Of a stretch of DNA of 64,000 nucleotides, positions 20,367-28,746 are shown in pieces. The number at the start of each line of letters is the position of its first letter. Position 1 is the first letter of the stretch. Both the position numbers and the translations under genes were made by a program. The notes below the pieces were generated by a model. The model was not told the origin of the DNA. It ran no database searches and worked only from the letters and a program-made list of their open reading frames with translations. The DNA is from an uncultured Colwellia sp. (lineage in GTDB: Bacteria; Pseudomonadota; Gammaproteobacteria; Enterobacterales; Alteromonadaceae): contig CAJXQI010000011.1 in the NCBI GenBank assembly GCA_913058395.1, positions 98,826 to 162,825 on the forward strand, written 5' to 3'.

Positions 20367-21407
20367 TTACAGCATGTATCTCATGGTTGCCTGTACGTAA
20401 GTAGAGTCTTTATCTAACTCATCAAGTGAAAAGTTACCTACTTCTATACCGACAGCTAATTCTTTAGTTAAGTCTTGAAACACGTTAACGCCCCACTGCG
20501 TGCGTTCACGGTCAGAAACATCACCTTCAACTTTCCCGTACAATACGGTTGAACGTAATGTTTCATTCCAAAAATGGCGATAAGAGACAAGTACCGAAGT
20601 CAAATCTTCAACTTCTTCACCATAAAGGTCTTTGACGGCAGCCACACCAACATAGCGACCTAACTCACCTTTATGAATTTGAAAGCGAATATCATCTTTA
20701 CCACCCGCTTTAATGCGACCAGCAATTGATGCACCGAATGCAGATTCGCTGTTGCCCAGTGTGGTATTTAATTGACGAGCAAGACCAGAAACAGAAATGC
20801 TGCCCCAGTCGCCTTTAAAGTTATAACGTGCAACTACATCAGGTACGCTGTCGTTAGAGGTATCTCCGCCCCAGCTTTCAGGGTTTTCCAATGCCACTTG
20901 CAAGTTACCAACGTTGTAGCGTACTTGTCCTTGACGAATGAACACTAAGCCTGTTGTCGCTCCGGCAAAATCGGCAGATTCAGGAATTGCGCTGGTGTTC
21001 ATAAAGGTTGACCAGGTTTGACCAACAGTTAAGTCTTTATATTTTACAAAGGCATGACGAATACGAGGATGGGCTGAATTAGATATCACCTCATTACCAC
21101 CACCACCCCAGAAGTCCATTTCAATAAAACCAGTAACATCGCCGTGAACATACTTAGTATTAAAACGAGTTTCATTAGCAAAAATTTTAAATTGCGAAGC
21201 ATCTTCCGCCAATGGAGCACCATCGCCAACCCAAAAATCTCGATAAGCCACATCACCATCAACATAGCGGGCATCAATTTTTATATAGCCACCGAAAGTA
21301 AGTTTGTCGTTATCAGTTAAGTCAATTTCATAGCCAGCAAACGCCGAAGTAGTGGTTGCTAAAAATGAAGATGCAAGTAGTAGTTTTTTATAATTTGAAT
21401 TGAACAT
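20367..21407 (-). CDS. DcaP-family outer-membrane porin
   Basis: 346 residues with a signal peptide (LLLASSFLATTTSAFAG). The mature part is rich in alternating aromatic/polar strands, starts with DLTDNDKLTFGGYIKIDARY, contains TRFNTKYVHGDVTGFIEMDFWGGGG and RIRHAFVKYKDLTVGQTWSTFMN, and ends with a C-terminal strand finishing in MRYML. This is the pattern of DcaP-like trimeric porins, which carry dicarboxylates and other anions across the outer membrane. It is upstream of the Liv-type operon on the same strand and divergent from the symporter-kinase gene, sharing a 200-bp regulatory region with it. I infer that it admits the ligand of the transporter. Confidence 0.88.
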   Translation of the reverse strand: MFNSNYKKLLLASSFLATTTSAFAGYEIDLTDNDKLTFGGYIKIDARYVDGDVAYRDFWVGDGAPLAEDASQFKIFANETRFNTKYVHGDVTGFIEMDFWGGGGNEVISNSAHPRIRHAFVKYKDLTVGQTWSTFMNTSAIPESADFAGATTGLVFIRQGQVRYNVGNLQVALENPESWGGDTSNDSVPDVVARYNFKGDWGSISVSGLARQLNTTLGNSESAFGASIAGRIKAGGKDDIRFQIHKGELGRYVGVAAVKDLYGEEVEDLTSVLVSYRHFWNETLRSTVLYGKVEGDVSDRERTQWGVNVFQDLTKELAVGIEVGNFSLDELDKDSTYVQATMRYML

Positions 21408-21493
21408 CTAGCTATTTCCCCTGTGTGTTGTGTGCAATCAATACTAAGCAAGTCGAAAAAATCAACAATTAGCAATAAGACTTAGCACCATGC

Positions 21494-21509
21494 GCTTAGT
21501 CCTTTAGTC
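21494..21509. promoter_or_regulatory. 16-bp motif GCTTAGTCCTTTAGTC between porin and sensor-kinase genes
   Basis: The same 16 bases occur, inverted, at 25961-25976 upstream of the response regulator gene. Internally the motif is a direct repeat of TTAGTC (equivalently GACTAA) with an 8-base period. It lies 87 bases upstream of the porin ATG and 100 upstream of the kinase ATG. It is a candidate binding site for the adjacent LuxR-type regulator. Confidence 0.55.
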
Positions 21510-21608
21510 CAATAGCATCTAATTGAACTTGTGAACAAAAATAGTCAGAGTTAAGATGATGAAAATTATAAAGTTCGTGATGAAATTACGAAGTAAAAGA
21601 AGAGTGCT

Positions 21609-24600
21609 ATGTTTTCAAATTGGTTATTGGTAACTGTCAGCATTGGCTATATTAGCTTACTGTTTCTAATTGCTTATTTGGGGGGCAAATATCGCCATAA
21701 ATTATTAGAAAAACAAAATGCTATTATCTATGCTCTTTCATTAGGGGTCTACTGTACTTCTTGGGGGTTTTTAGGCACATCAGCGCAAGCCGCTAATAAT
21801 TCTTTCACTTACATTTCGGTATATTTAGCTCCCATTTTGCTGTTTGTCTTTGCATGGCCTTTTATTCAACGGATTATAAAAACTAGTTTAAAATTAAAAA
21901 TCACCTCCATTGCCGATTTACTCTCTTCACGTTTTGGTAAATCACAAAGTTTAGCGCTAATTGTAACCTTGGTGGTGTTGATCGGCACCTTGCCTTATAT
22001 CGCCTTACAGCTTAAAGCGATTGTTTATTCGTATAAAATATTACAGCAAAATCAAGACCTTCCTATTTGGCAATTAGGCTTAATTGTCAGTTGTATTTTG
22101 GCTGGCTTTACCATTATTTTTGGTATTAGAACCATAGATGTTACCGAGCGTCACCCCGGTGTGATGATTGCCATTGCTTTTGAGTCAATGGTTAAGCTTA
22201 TCGCCTTCTTGTTGGTGGGCGTTTTCGTCTCCTTTATTATTTATGATTCACCGATGGACATCTGGCAGCAATCACAAAATAAGTTCACTATAGCGCAGCA
22301 ATTTGAAAGCGAAAACTTATTAGGTATGGTTGGTTTACTGATCATCGTCATGTCAGCATTCTTGTGCTTACCGCGTCAATTTCAAGTGATGTTTGTCGAA
22401 ATTAAAGAACAAAAAACCAGTAATTTAGCGCGATGGTTATTACCACTTTATATTTTAGTATTCGCTTTTTTTGCTGGCCCTATTGGCCTTGCTGGTACGT
22501 TAAATTATGGTCTGTCATTAGAGCCTGACGCTTATGTGTTATTCCTGCCTGCTTATAATGGCCAAGTGTGGCTTTCGCTTTTTGCTTTTCTCGGCGCTGT
22601 TTCGGCCGCCAGCTCCATGGTAATTGTTTCGACCATAGCGTTAAGTACTATGCTCAGTAACGAAATTGTCTTTCCACTAATGTTTAAGCTTGCACCTAGA
22701 AAACACCATGACTTTTTGCATTTTCAATCACGACTATTGCTGATCAGAAAAGGCTTAGTCATCGCCGTCATTACCCTAAGCTACGGCATGTTACTATTAT
22801 CCCCTCCTGATACTTTGGCTTCATTAGGTGAAGTTGCTTTTGGTGCGATAGCGCAAATAGGCCCCGCTTTAATCGCCGCTTTTTTCTGGCGCAGAGCGAC
22901 TCAAAAAGGCGTACTTTGGGGGATAGCGAGTGGCTTTTCTATTTGGGCGTTATTCAACTTATTACCACAATTAGGTTTCTACCAACATCCTTTAGCTAAC
23001 ACTGGTTGGCCTGAAACAACGTTAGTAACATTATTCGGACTCTGTATTAATATTTTAGTGTTGTATGTTGTTTCTTTGCTCACACGGCAAAACATTCGAG
23101 AACAGATGCAAAGTAAATTCTTTTATACAGAAGTTCAACATCCACAATCACATTTACCCAAGCAACCCAAAATTGATTTTCGCGAACTAGAGTACTTAGT
23201 CGCACGCTTTATCGGCCAAGAAAAGGCAACTGAGTGTTTTGTCACGTTTAATAAGACATATAAAAATAAAAAGCACAAAACCTATAATGAGGCTTTATTG
23301 CTCCACGCGGAAAATACTCTCGCGAGTGTTATGGGGTCTGCATCAGCAAAATTAGTCATTTCTTTTGCGTTAGGCGGTCGGGATATAGCATTTGATCAAG
23401 TGGCTAAAATTGTTGAGGATAATTCAACTCAACAGCTTGAGTTTAGTCGCTCAGTGCTGCAAGGGGCAATTGAAAATACCAGTGAAGGTATATCCGTTAT
23501 TGATGGCAATTTAAACTTAGTGGCTTGGAATAAACAGTATTTAGATATTTTTAATTACCCTAAAGATTTCATCTATATCGGTTGCCCTATAAGCCAACTT
23601 ATTCGCTATAACTTAAGTAATCAAAAGCGTTATATTCATGATGTTGAAGTACAAGTTCAAAAACGTTTAAAGTTCATTAGAGCGGGTAGCAAACATAAAA
23701 CTGAACGACCATTACCAAATGGTAAAATCATCCATATCGAAGGAAACCCAATACCCGGTGGTGGCTTTGTGATGATTTTTTCTGATATTACCGAGTTTCG
23801 CCGCGCAGAAAGTCACTTAAAGGAAGAGAATACCGACTTAGAAAGCCGTGTTCTTGCCCGCACCCAAGAGCTAGAAAAAGCGAATTTAGAACTAGAAAAA
23901 GCTAACCAAGAACTTGCAAGTGCACAACTTAAAGCGGAACAAGCACATTTAAAAAAGAGTCAATACTTACGCGCATGTAGCCATGATTTATTGCAACCTC
24001 TTTCCGCCGCTCGTTTGTTTTCTTCAGCGGTAAGTTTGAGCTCAAAAGTTTCTCAGCAAGAGCGAATGCAAATAAAACAAATCGATAACTCACTGGAATT
24101 AGCCAACAACTTACTGCTAGATTTAAATGAAATTGCCCGTATTGAAAGTGGAAATATCAGCCCTGATATTGCAATTTTTTCAGTGCAACAATTATTCTCC
24201 ATGTTGCAGTCAGAGTTTTCGGCACTGACAAAAGACTATAAAATTGATTTTCATTGCCACTCAAGCAAACTCTACATCAAAAGTGATTTAACCTTATTAT
24301 TAAGAGTCATACAAAACTTTCTCAGCAATGCCTTTCGTTATGCTAATCATGGAAAAGTGTTACTTGGCTGTCGTCGTAAAGGCCAGCACTTATGTATTCA
24401 AGTATTAGATAACGGCCCTGGCATTCCAGAAGATAAGCAACAACAAGTTTTTGAACAATTTACCCAGCTTTCAACAAAGTTAGTCGGCCCAAAAGGATTA
24501 GGTTTAGGATTAAACATCGCACAAAGCTTAGCTAACATTTTACAGCATGACCTTGGCCTGACCTCAAAATCGGGTCATGGCTGCCTATTTAGTGTTAAAG

Positions 24601-25148
24601 TGCCAATTGCCAATGCTCCGAAACAAGAACAAGCTAACCCCATAAGAGCTAGTGCAAGCTTACAAGGCGTCGGCGTATTATGCATTGATAATGAAATTGA
24701 CGTTATTTCAGGTATGAGTGAACTTTTATCGGCTTGGAAATGCCGAGTTTTTACTGCAACTAACGCTAAACAGGCATTAGAAATATATCAAGCACATGAA
24801 GAAGATATAGATATTTTATTGGTTGATTATCAGCTAATAGAAGAAAAACGCGCACAATCAGAATCTAGTTCACAATTTTTGTCAGAACAAACAAGTAATA
24901 CAAGCCTAAAAAATGAAATGGCATTCAACGGTATTGAACTCATCAAAAGCATACGGAGTAAAAGCTGTTACCCAATACCCGCCATTCTCATTACAGCAAC
25001 AACAGATGAGTCGGTACAAGTGCAAGCGCAGCATGCAGATATTGGATATTTAAGAAAAATAATAAAGCCTTTAGCATTGCGGGCCTTAATGAGCTCCTTG
25101 CTGACTAAGCAATTGGAACAAAATTATATTCCAGACAGTTTTCATTAA
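21609..25148 (+). CDS. Na+/solute symporter-fused hybrid sensor histidine kinase/response regulator (NahK/ErcS type)
   Basis: 1179 residues. Residues about 1-500 are a sodium:solute symporter-like domain of some 13 membrane helices (GTLPYIALQLKAIVYSY, FLCLPRQFQVMFVEIKE, GAVSAASSMVIVSTIALSTMLSNEI). Residues about 615-735 are a PAS domain (NTSEGISVIDGNLNLVAWNKQYLDIF), then a coiled coil. The HisKA phospho-acceptor is His792 (CSHDLLQPLSAARLF), followed by the ATPase lobe (NFLSNAFRYANHGK, DNGPGIP, GLGLGLNIAQ). The C-terminal receiver has its phospho-Asp at about 1073 (ILLVDYQ) and a Lys in IIKPLA. Kinases of this layout (CbrA, NahK, ErcS, MxtR) couple substrate sensing or transport to gene control. 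The gene is divergent from the porin and convergent with the LuxR-type regulator, its probable partner. Confidence 0.92.
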   Translation: MFSNWLLVTVSIGYISLLFLIAYLGGKYRHKLLEKQNAIIYALSLGVYCTSWGFLGTSAQAANNSFTYISVYLAPILLFVFAWPFIQRIIKTSLKLKITSIADLLSSRFGKSQSLALIVTLVVLIGTLPYIALQLKAIVYSYKILQQNQDLPIWQLGLIVSCILAGFTIIFGIRTIDVTERHPGVMIAIAFESMVKLIAFLLVGVFVSFIIYDSPMDIWQQSQNKFTIAQQFESENLLGMVGLLIIVMSAFLCLPRQFQVMFVEIKEQKTSNLARWLLPLYILVFAFFAGPIGLAGTLNYGLSLEPDAYVLFLPAYNGQVWLSLFAFLGAVSAASSMVIVSTIALSTMLSNEIVFPLMFKLAPRKHHDFLHFQSRLLLIRKGLVIAVITLSYGMLLLSPPDTLASLGEVAFGAIAQIGPALIAAFFWRRATQKGVLWGIASGFSIWALFNLLPQLGFYQHPLANTGWPETTLVTLFGLCINILVLYVVSLLTRQNIREQMQSKFFYTEVQHPQSHLPKQPKIDFRELEYLVARFIGQEKATECFVTFNKTYKNKKHKTYNEALLLHAENTLASVMGSASAKLVISFALGGRDIAFDQVAKIVEDNSTQQLEFSRSVLQGAIENTSEGISVIDGNLNLVAWNKQYLDIFNYPKDFIYIGCPISQLIRYNLSNQKRYIHDVEVQVQKRLKFIRAGSKHKTERPLPNGKIIHIEGNPIPGGGFVMIFSDITEFRRAESHLKEENTDLESRVLARTQELEKANLELEKANQELASAQLKAEQAHLKKSQYLRACSHDLLQPLSAARLFSSAVSLSSKVSQQERMQIKQIDNSLELANNLLLDLNEIARIESGNISPDIAIFSVQQLFSMLQSEFSALTKDYKIDFHCHSSKLYIKSDLTLLLRVIQNFLSNAFRYANHGKVLLGCRRKGQHLCIQVLDNGPGIPEDKQQQVFEQFTQLSTKLVGPKGLGLGLNIAQSLANILQHDLGLTSKSGHGCLFSVKVPIANAPKQEQANPIRASASLQGVGVLCIDNEIDVISGMSELLSAWKCRVFTATNAKQALEIYQAHEEDIDILLVDYQLIEEKRAQSESSSQFLSEQTSNTSLKNEMAFNGIELIKSIRSKSCYPIPAILITATTDESVQVQAQHADIGYLRKIIKPLALRALMSSLLTKQLEQNYIPDSFH

Positions 25149-25177
25149 TAGCAATTCCAGTCAATTCAGCATGTTGG

Positions 25178-25828
25178 CTAGGAGGTAAATGAAGCATTAG
25201 CCATTTTACGCTCATTTAGCATAATAACGGCTTGAGTACGGCTTTTAACGCCTAACTTTAAGAATATCGTACTCGCATGACTTTTAATCGTTGATTCTGA
25301 CAGTGATAGCTCATAGGCAATTTGCTTATTGAGTAGACCTTCAGCAAACATCAGTAATATTTTATGTTGCTGTGGGGTTAGTGATGCTAATTTATCTTCC
25401 TGCTCTACGACTTGCTCTTCAGGGTTAAATTCACCATCAGGTACCCATAATTTTCCTTGGATAACGTCATTGATCGCTTTGATCATTTCAGGTACTGGTG
25501 TTGATTTTGGAATAAAACCAGCCGCACCTAAACTCATGGCTTTACGAATAGTATCTGCTTCTTCAAAACCTGAAATAATAACAACAGCAATTTCAGGATA
25601 TAAATTTCGGATACTGTGTAAGGTATTAAACCCCTCTGCCCCTGGAATATCGAGATCCAAAAGGATCAAATCAATATCAGTTATTGTTGCTAACTTCTCT
25701 TCCAACTGCGGGATTGTTTCAGCTTCAAGTAAACGGAAACAAACAAAGCTAGACTTGAGCATCAACGACAATGCTTGTCTAAATAATGGGTGATCATCAG
25801 CAATGATGATTTTGGTATTTGATGTCAT
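25178..25828 (-). CDS. LuxR/NarL-family two-component response regulator
   Basis: 216 residues. The receiver domain has acidic Asp11/Asp12, phospho-acceptor Asp58 (LILLDLDIPG) and KSTPVPEMIKAI. The C-terminal helix-turn-helix (LTPQQHKILLMFAEGLLNKQIAYELSLSESTIKSHASTIFLKLGV) is of the NarL/LuxR type. It is related to ErcR/ExaE-type regulators that act with cytosolic or symporter-linked kinases. It converges on the kinase gene with 29 bases between them. The shared 16-bp motif in its own upstream region suggests autoregulation and control of the porin/kinase promoters; this is inference. Confidence 0.9.
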   Translation of the reverse strand: MTSNTKIIIADDHPLFRQALSLMLKSSFVCFRLLEAETIPQLEEKLATITDIDLILLDLDIPGAEGFNTLHSIRNLYPEIAVVIISGFEEADTIRKAMSLGAAGFIPKSTPVPEMIKAINDVIQGKLWVPDGEFNPEEQVVEQEDKLASLTPQQHKILLMFAEGLLNKQIAYELSLSESTIKSHASTIFLKLGVKSRTQAVIMLNERKMANASFTS

Positions 25829-25916
25829 TTTATTTTATAACCTAATATTTAGATTAATGATCTTTTAATATTAACCAAGTAAACAAACGTAAATTAATTG
25901 ATTTTAATCCAATAAC

Positions 25917-25976
25917 GTAACAATTTTTTAAAAAACGTCAACGACAATTGTTACTAACTAGACTAAAGGACTAAGC
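25917..25976. promoter_or_regulatory. Candidate regulatory region of the response regulator gene: 9-bp inverted repeat and 16-bp shared motif
   Basis: GTAACAATT (25917-25925) and AATTGTTAC (25946-25954) form an inverted repeat. Directly after it GACTAAAGGACTAAGC (25961-25976) is the exact reverse complement of 21494-21509. Three ACTAA units fall at 25953, 25962 and 25970. The block lies about 90-150 bases upstream of the regulator ATG at 25828. Confidence 0.5.
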
Positions 25977-26029
25977 CTATGACATTAGATTTTATGAATA
26001 GTGATAGTTCGGAAATTTATCAGTGCTAA

Positions 26030-27148
26030 TTAGCTATTAATAAACTTACCAGATAACGCTAAACCACTGCGGTTATGCAATATACTATGGCACTGCGCAA
26101 GAATAGATAAAGCGATTGATTCAGGTAACTCACCACCTATATCAAAGCCAACAGGGCCATTGACAACACGGGCTAACCAAGCTCTATCAGCAATGCCACT
26201 TAAGGTTTCAACATTACTTCGTCTTTCAAGCGGGCCAAGTAAACCAATATATTTAGCTTGATTAGTCGAATGTAATAATTGCAACCAAGCAGCGTCTAAA
26301 GTTAAGTTATGTGTCATGAGTACTGCCGCATCAAGCTGCTGAAATAATTTCACCTGCTCGCTATTTTCTGACTTAAAAAAGTCATCAGGATGAACTCTAA
26401 AAATATCTGCTGCCTGTTTGAAAATGCTGTTACGTGCATAACTTGAACGATGATCTACAACGGTTACACGCCAGCCCAGCTGAGCCGCCATAGACACCAA
26501 TGGAATAACATCTGAGCCGCCACCAAAAACCCATAAATTGAATGGTGCGGAAATTTTGGTCAGTGATAACTCATACTTATCAAGAACTGTATTAATGTGT
26601 GATTTATCTAAGGCTATTGCTTTAGTTATTTTTTCATAATGAAACTTGTCACTTTGCGGATGAGTACTGACTAAAATCTGACCTTTGCTATCAAGCATTG
26701 TCAGGGTATTTGACTGCGCTTGATTTTTATTTTCCGCTAGGTAGCTTTGCTGTAAATAACTTGAAACTCCACTTTGCATACGCTGTAACAGCTGAGCCAA
26801 TAATGATTTATGTTCAGCTGTTAAGTACTGCAATAACACCCCTATTTTCCCTTTGCACCCTACGCCCAACTCAGCGGCATAGTCATCTTCTTCACGCATG
26901 TCATATTCAATATAATAGGCTTGTTTACTATCAAACACTTTTTTCGCGTGAAGGATAATGTTCGCTTCAAGACAACCACCACTGACTAAGCCAAACGACT
27001 GGCCAACGCTGTTGATAAGCATAATAGCGCCAGGCGATCGGTAGCTAGACCCTTCTTTATTCACAATTGTTGCCATTACCCAATCAAGTTCTTCACTTTG
27101 ATTAAAGTAATGTTCAAGTAGAGCAAAGTGGGCGTGGTTATTTAGCAA
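26030..27148 (-). CDS. XdhC/CoxI family protein
   Basis: 372 residues. The XdhC/CoxI N-terminal domain is visible as VMATIVNKEGSSYRSPGAIMLI, FGLVSGGCLEANI and LGVGCKGKIGVLLQYL. The C-terminal Rossmann-like domain shows WVFGGGSDVIPLVSMAAQLGWRVTVVDHR, YIGLLGPLERR and GPVGFDIGGELPESIALSILAQC. Family members bind molybdenum cofactor and insert it, usually in sulfurated form, into xanthine dehydrogenase-type enzymes. No xdhA/xdhB-like gene is present in the window, so its client must lie elsewhere. Translation probably begins at a TTG (27148), since no in-frame ATG precedes the conserved domain; GAGG lies seven bases before it. Confidence 0.87.
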   Translation of the reverse strand: MLNNHAHFALLEHYFNQSEELDWVMATIVNKEGSSYRSPGAIMLINSVGQSFGLVSGGCLEANIILHAKKVFDSKQAYYIEYDMREEDDYAAELGVGCKGKIGVLLQYLTAEHKSLLAQLLQRMQSGVSSYLQQSYLAENKNQAQSNTLTMLDSKGQILVSTHPQSDKFHYEKITKAIALDKSHINTVLDKYELSLTKISAPFNLWVFGGGSDVIPLVSMAAQLGWRVTVVDHRSSYARNSIFKQAADIFRVHPDDFFKSENSEQVKLFQQLDAAVLMTHNLTLDAAWLQLLHSTNQAKYIGLLGPLERRSNVETLSGIADRAWLARVVNGPVGFDIGGELPESIALSILAQCHSILHNRSGLALSGKFINS

Positions 27149-27283
27149 TGAAAAACCTCTTTTTAGTAACGAATGCCAAGGGCGTTATCTCTAAATCATC
27201 ATAACAAGTTCAAGGTAGTTTCACATTATGAAAAACGTGTTAACGATTGCAGTTTTAGACTATATATGTAAAAAAATACTACA

Positions 27284-27307
27284 AAAAAGCCACTTTTCAG
27301 TGGCTTT
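27284..27307 (-). terminator. Rho-independent terminator of recA
   Basis: On the minus strand AAAGCCACT and AGTGGCTTT form a 9-bp stem followed by six T residues, 26 bases beyond the recA stop codon. Confidence 0.9.
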
Positions 27308-27332
27308 AATAAAAAGTAAAACGAGTTAAGGT

Positions 27333-28370
27333 TTATTTAACGGTTTCTTTAACTGCCTCTTCAGCTTCATCAACTGGCTTACTTTTAGCTAATAATGCAT
27401 CACGTAAACGCGTATCAATTTCTTGTGCTATTTCAGGATTTTCTTTCAAGTATTTAGCAGCATTAGCCTTACCTTGACCAATTTTATCACCTTTGTAGCT
27501 ATACCAAGCGCCCGCTTTTTCAACCATTTCATTTTTAACACCAAGGTCCACTAACTCACCTAAGTTATTGATACCTTCTCCATATAAAATTTGGAATTCA
27601 GCTTGTTTAAATGGCGGAGCAATTTTATTTTTAACTACTTTTACGCGCGTTTCGTTACCAACAATTTCATCACCGTTTTTAACAGCGCCGATACGACGGA
27701 TATCTAAACGTACTGAAGCGTAAAATTTTAGTGCATTACCACCGGTTGTTGTTTCTGGCGAGCCAAACATCACACCAATTTTCATACGAATTTGGTTAAT
27801 GAAAATCATCATGGTGTTTGATTTTTTCAAGTTACCAGTTAATTTACGCATAGCTTGCGATAACATACGAGCTTGTAAACCCATGTGTGAGTCACCCATG
27901 TCGCCTTCAATTTCAGCTTTTGGTGTCAGTGCGGCAACAGAGTCGACAACAATGACGTCAATTGCACCAGAGCGAGTTAACATGTCACAAATTTCTAATG
28001 CTTGTTCACCAGTATCTGGTTGAGAAACTAAAAGGTCATTAATGTTTACACCAAGCTTTTCAGCGTAAATTGGGTCAAGTGCATGCTCGGCATCAACGAA
28101 AGCACAAACCTTACCGTTACGTTGTGCTTCAGCAATAACTTCAAGCGTTAAGGTGGTTTTACCGCTTGATTCAGGACCATAAATTTCAACAACACGGCCA
28201 AGAGGTAAACCACCTGCACCTAGGGCGATATCTAATCCTAATGAACCAGTAGAAATTGTTTCTACATCCATTGTGTTATTGTCACCTAACTTCATGATTG
28301 AACCTTTACCGAATTGACGTTCGATTTGGCTTAAGGCAGCTGATAATGCTTTTTCTTTGTTATCGTTCAT
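27333..28370 (-). CDS. recA: Recombinase RecA
   Basis: 345 residues from the ATG at 28370. I prefer this to a GTG four codons upstream because GGAG lies seven bases before the ATG. Sequence hallmarks: [19 protein letters not shown], Walker [31 protein letters not shown], loop L1/L2 region [37 protein letters not shown], and the acidic C-terminus. It is the DNA strand-exchange and SOS co-protease filament protein. It is transcribed leftwards from a LexA-overlapped promoter (28419-28446) and ends in its own terminator. The usual recX gene does not follow it here. Confidence 0.98.
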   Translation of the reverse strand: MNDNKEKALSAALSQIERQFGKGSIMKLGDNNTMDVETISTGSLGLDIALGAGGLPLGRVVEIYGPESSGKTTLTLEVIAEAQRNGKVCAFVDAEHALDPIYAEKLGVNINDLLVSQPDTGEQALEICDMLTRSGAIDVIVVDSVAALTPKAEIEGDMGDSHMGLQARMLSQAMRKLTGNLKKSNTMMIFINQIRMKIGVMFGSPETTTGGNALKFYASVRLDIRRIGAVKNGDEIVGNETRVKVVKNKIAPPFKQAEFQILYGEGINNLGELVDLGVKNEMVEKAGAWYSYKGDKIGQGKANAAKYLKENPEIAQEIDTRLRDALLAKSKPVDEAEEAVKETVK

Positions 28371-28418
28371 TTGTTGCTCCACGATGGTTTAGGTGGTTAA
28401 TTCGTTTTGATGAAGTAA

Positions 28419-28446
28419 AGTATACTGTATAGTCGTACAGTATCAA
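28419..28446 (-). promoter_or_regulatory. recA promoter with embedded LexA (SOS) box
   Basis: On the minus strand TTGATA (-35, 28441-28446) and TATACT (-10, 28419-28424) are separated by exactly 16 bases. That spacer is CTGTACGACTATACAG (28425-28440), a perfect CTGT-N8-ACAG LexA box. This is almost the arrangement of the E. coli recA promoter, so RecA is expected to be SOS induced. Confidence 0.95.
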
Positions 28447-28746
28447 GGTTTTTATCAATTTATTTTATTTTATTGCTAAAATAAAATAAATGATACTTAT
28501 TACCAATTGATAAACAACAACTTTATCCGCATTAGTAACTTTTAAGAATTTCGCCTTAAAAAGTTACTAATACAGTTTCTTGCTGTTATACAGGTGTTTT
28601 TATTTATCTGCCTCAGTACTAATTATTATGAAAAATAGAAAGATCTAAATACGTGGCTTATGGCATAATCTACTTACTTAATACCAAATCTCAAATAAAC
28701 AGTCTTGGTATAACATATTAATAAATTTACGAGTTGCAGCACTTCA
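28447..28746. other. recA-mutS divergent intergenic region, mostly without identified function
   Basis: About 300 bases between the recA promoter and the mutS start. The only clear structure is the imperfect inverted repeat at 28532-28570, listed separately. The remainder is AT-rich and presumably holds the mutS promoter; I see no open reading frame or RNA gene. Confidence 0.6.
28532..28570. repeat. 15-bp imperfect inverted repeat upstream of mutS
   Basis: TTAGTAACTTTTAAG (28532-28546) pairs with CTTAAAAAGTTACTAA (28555-28570), with one bulged A and an 8-base loop. The core TTAGTAAC also recurs in the 11-bp repeats at 8314-8353 and just upstream of xdhC (about 27163-27170). Confidence 0.75.

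Noticed and set aside
21609..23110. N-terminal part considered as a free proline-type symporter gene
   Set aside because: The frame continues without stop through PAS, HisKA, ATPase and receiver domains, the known NahK/ErcS layout.
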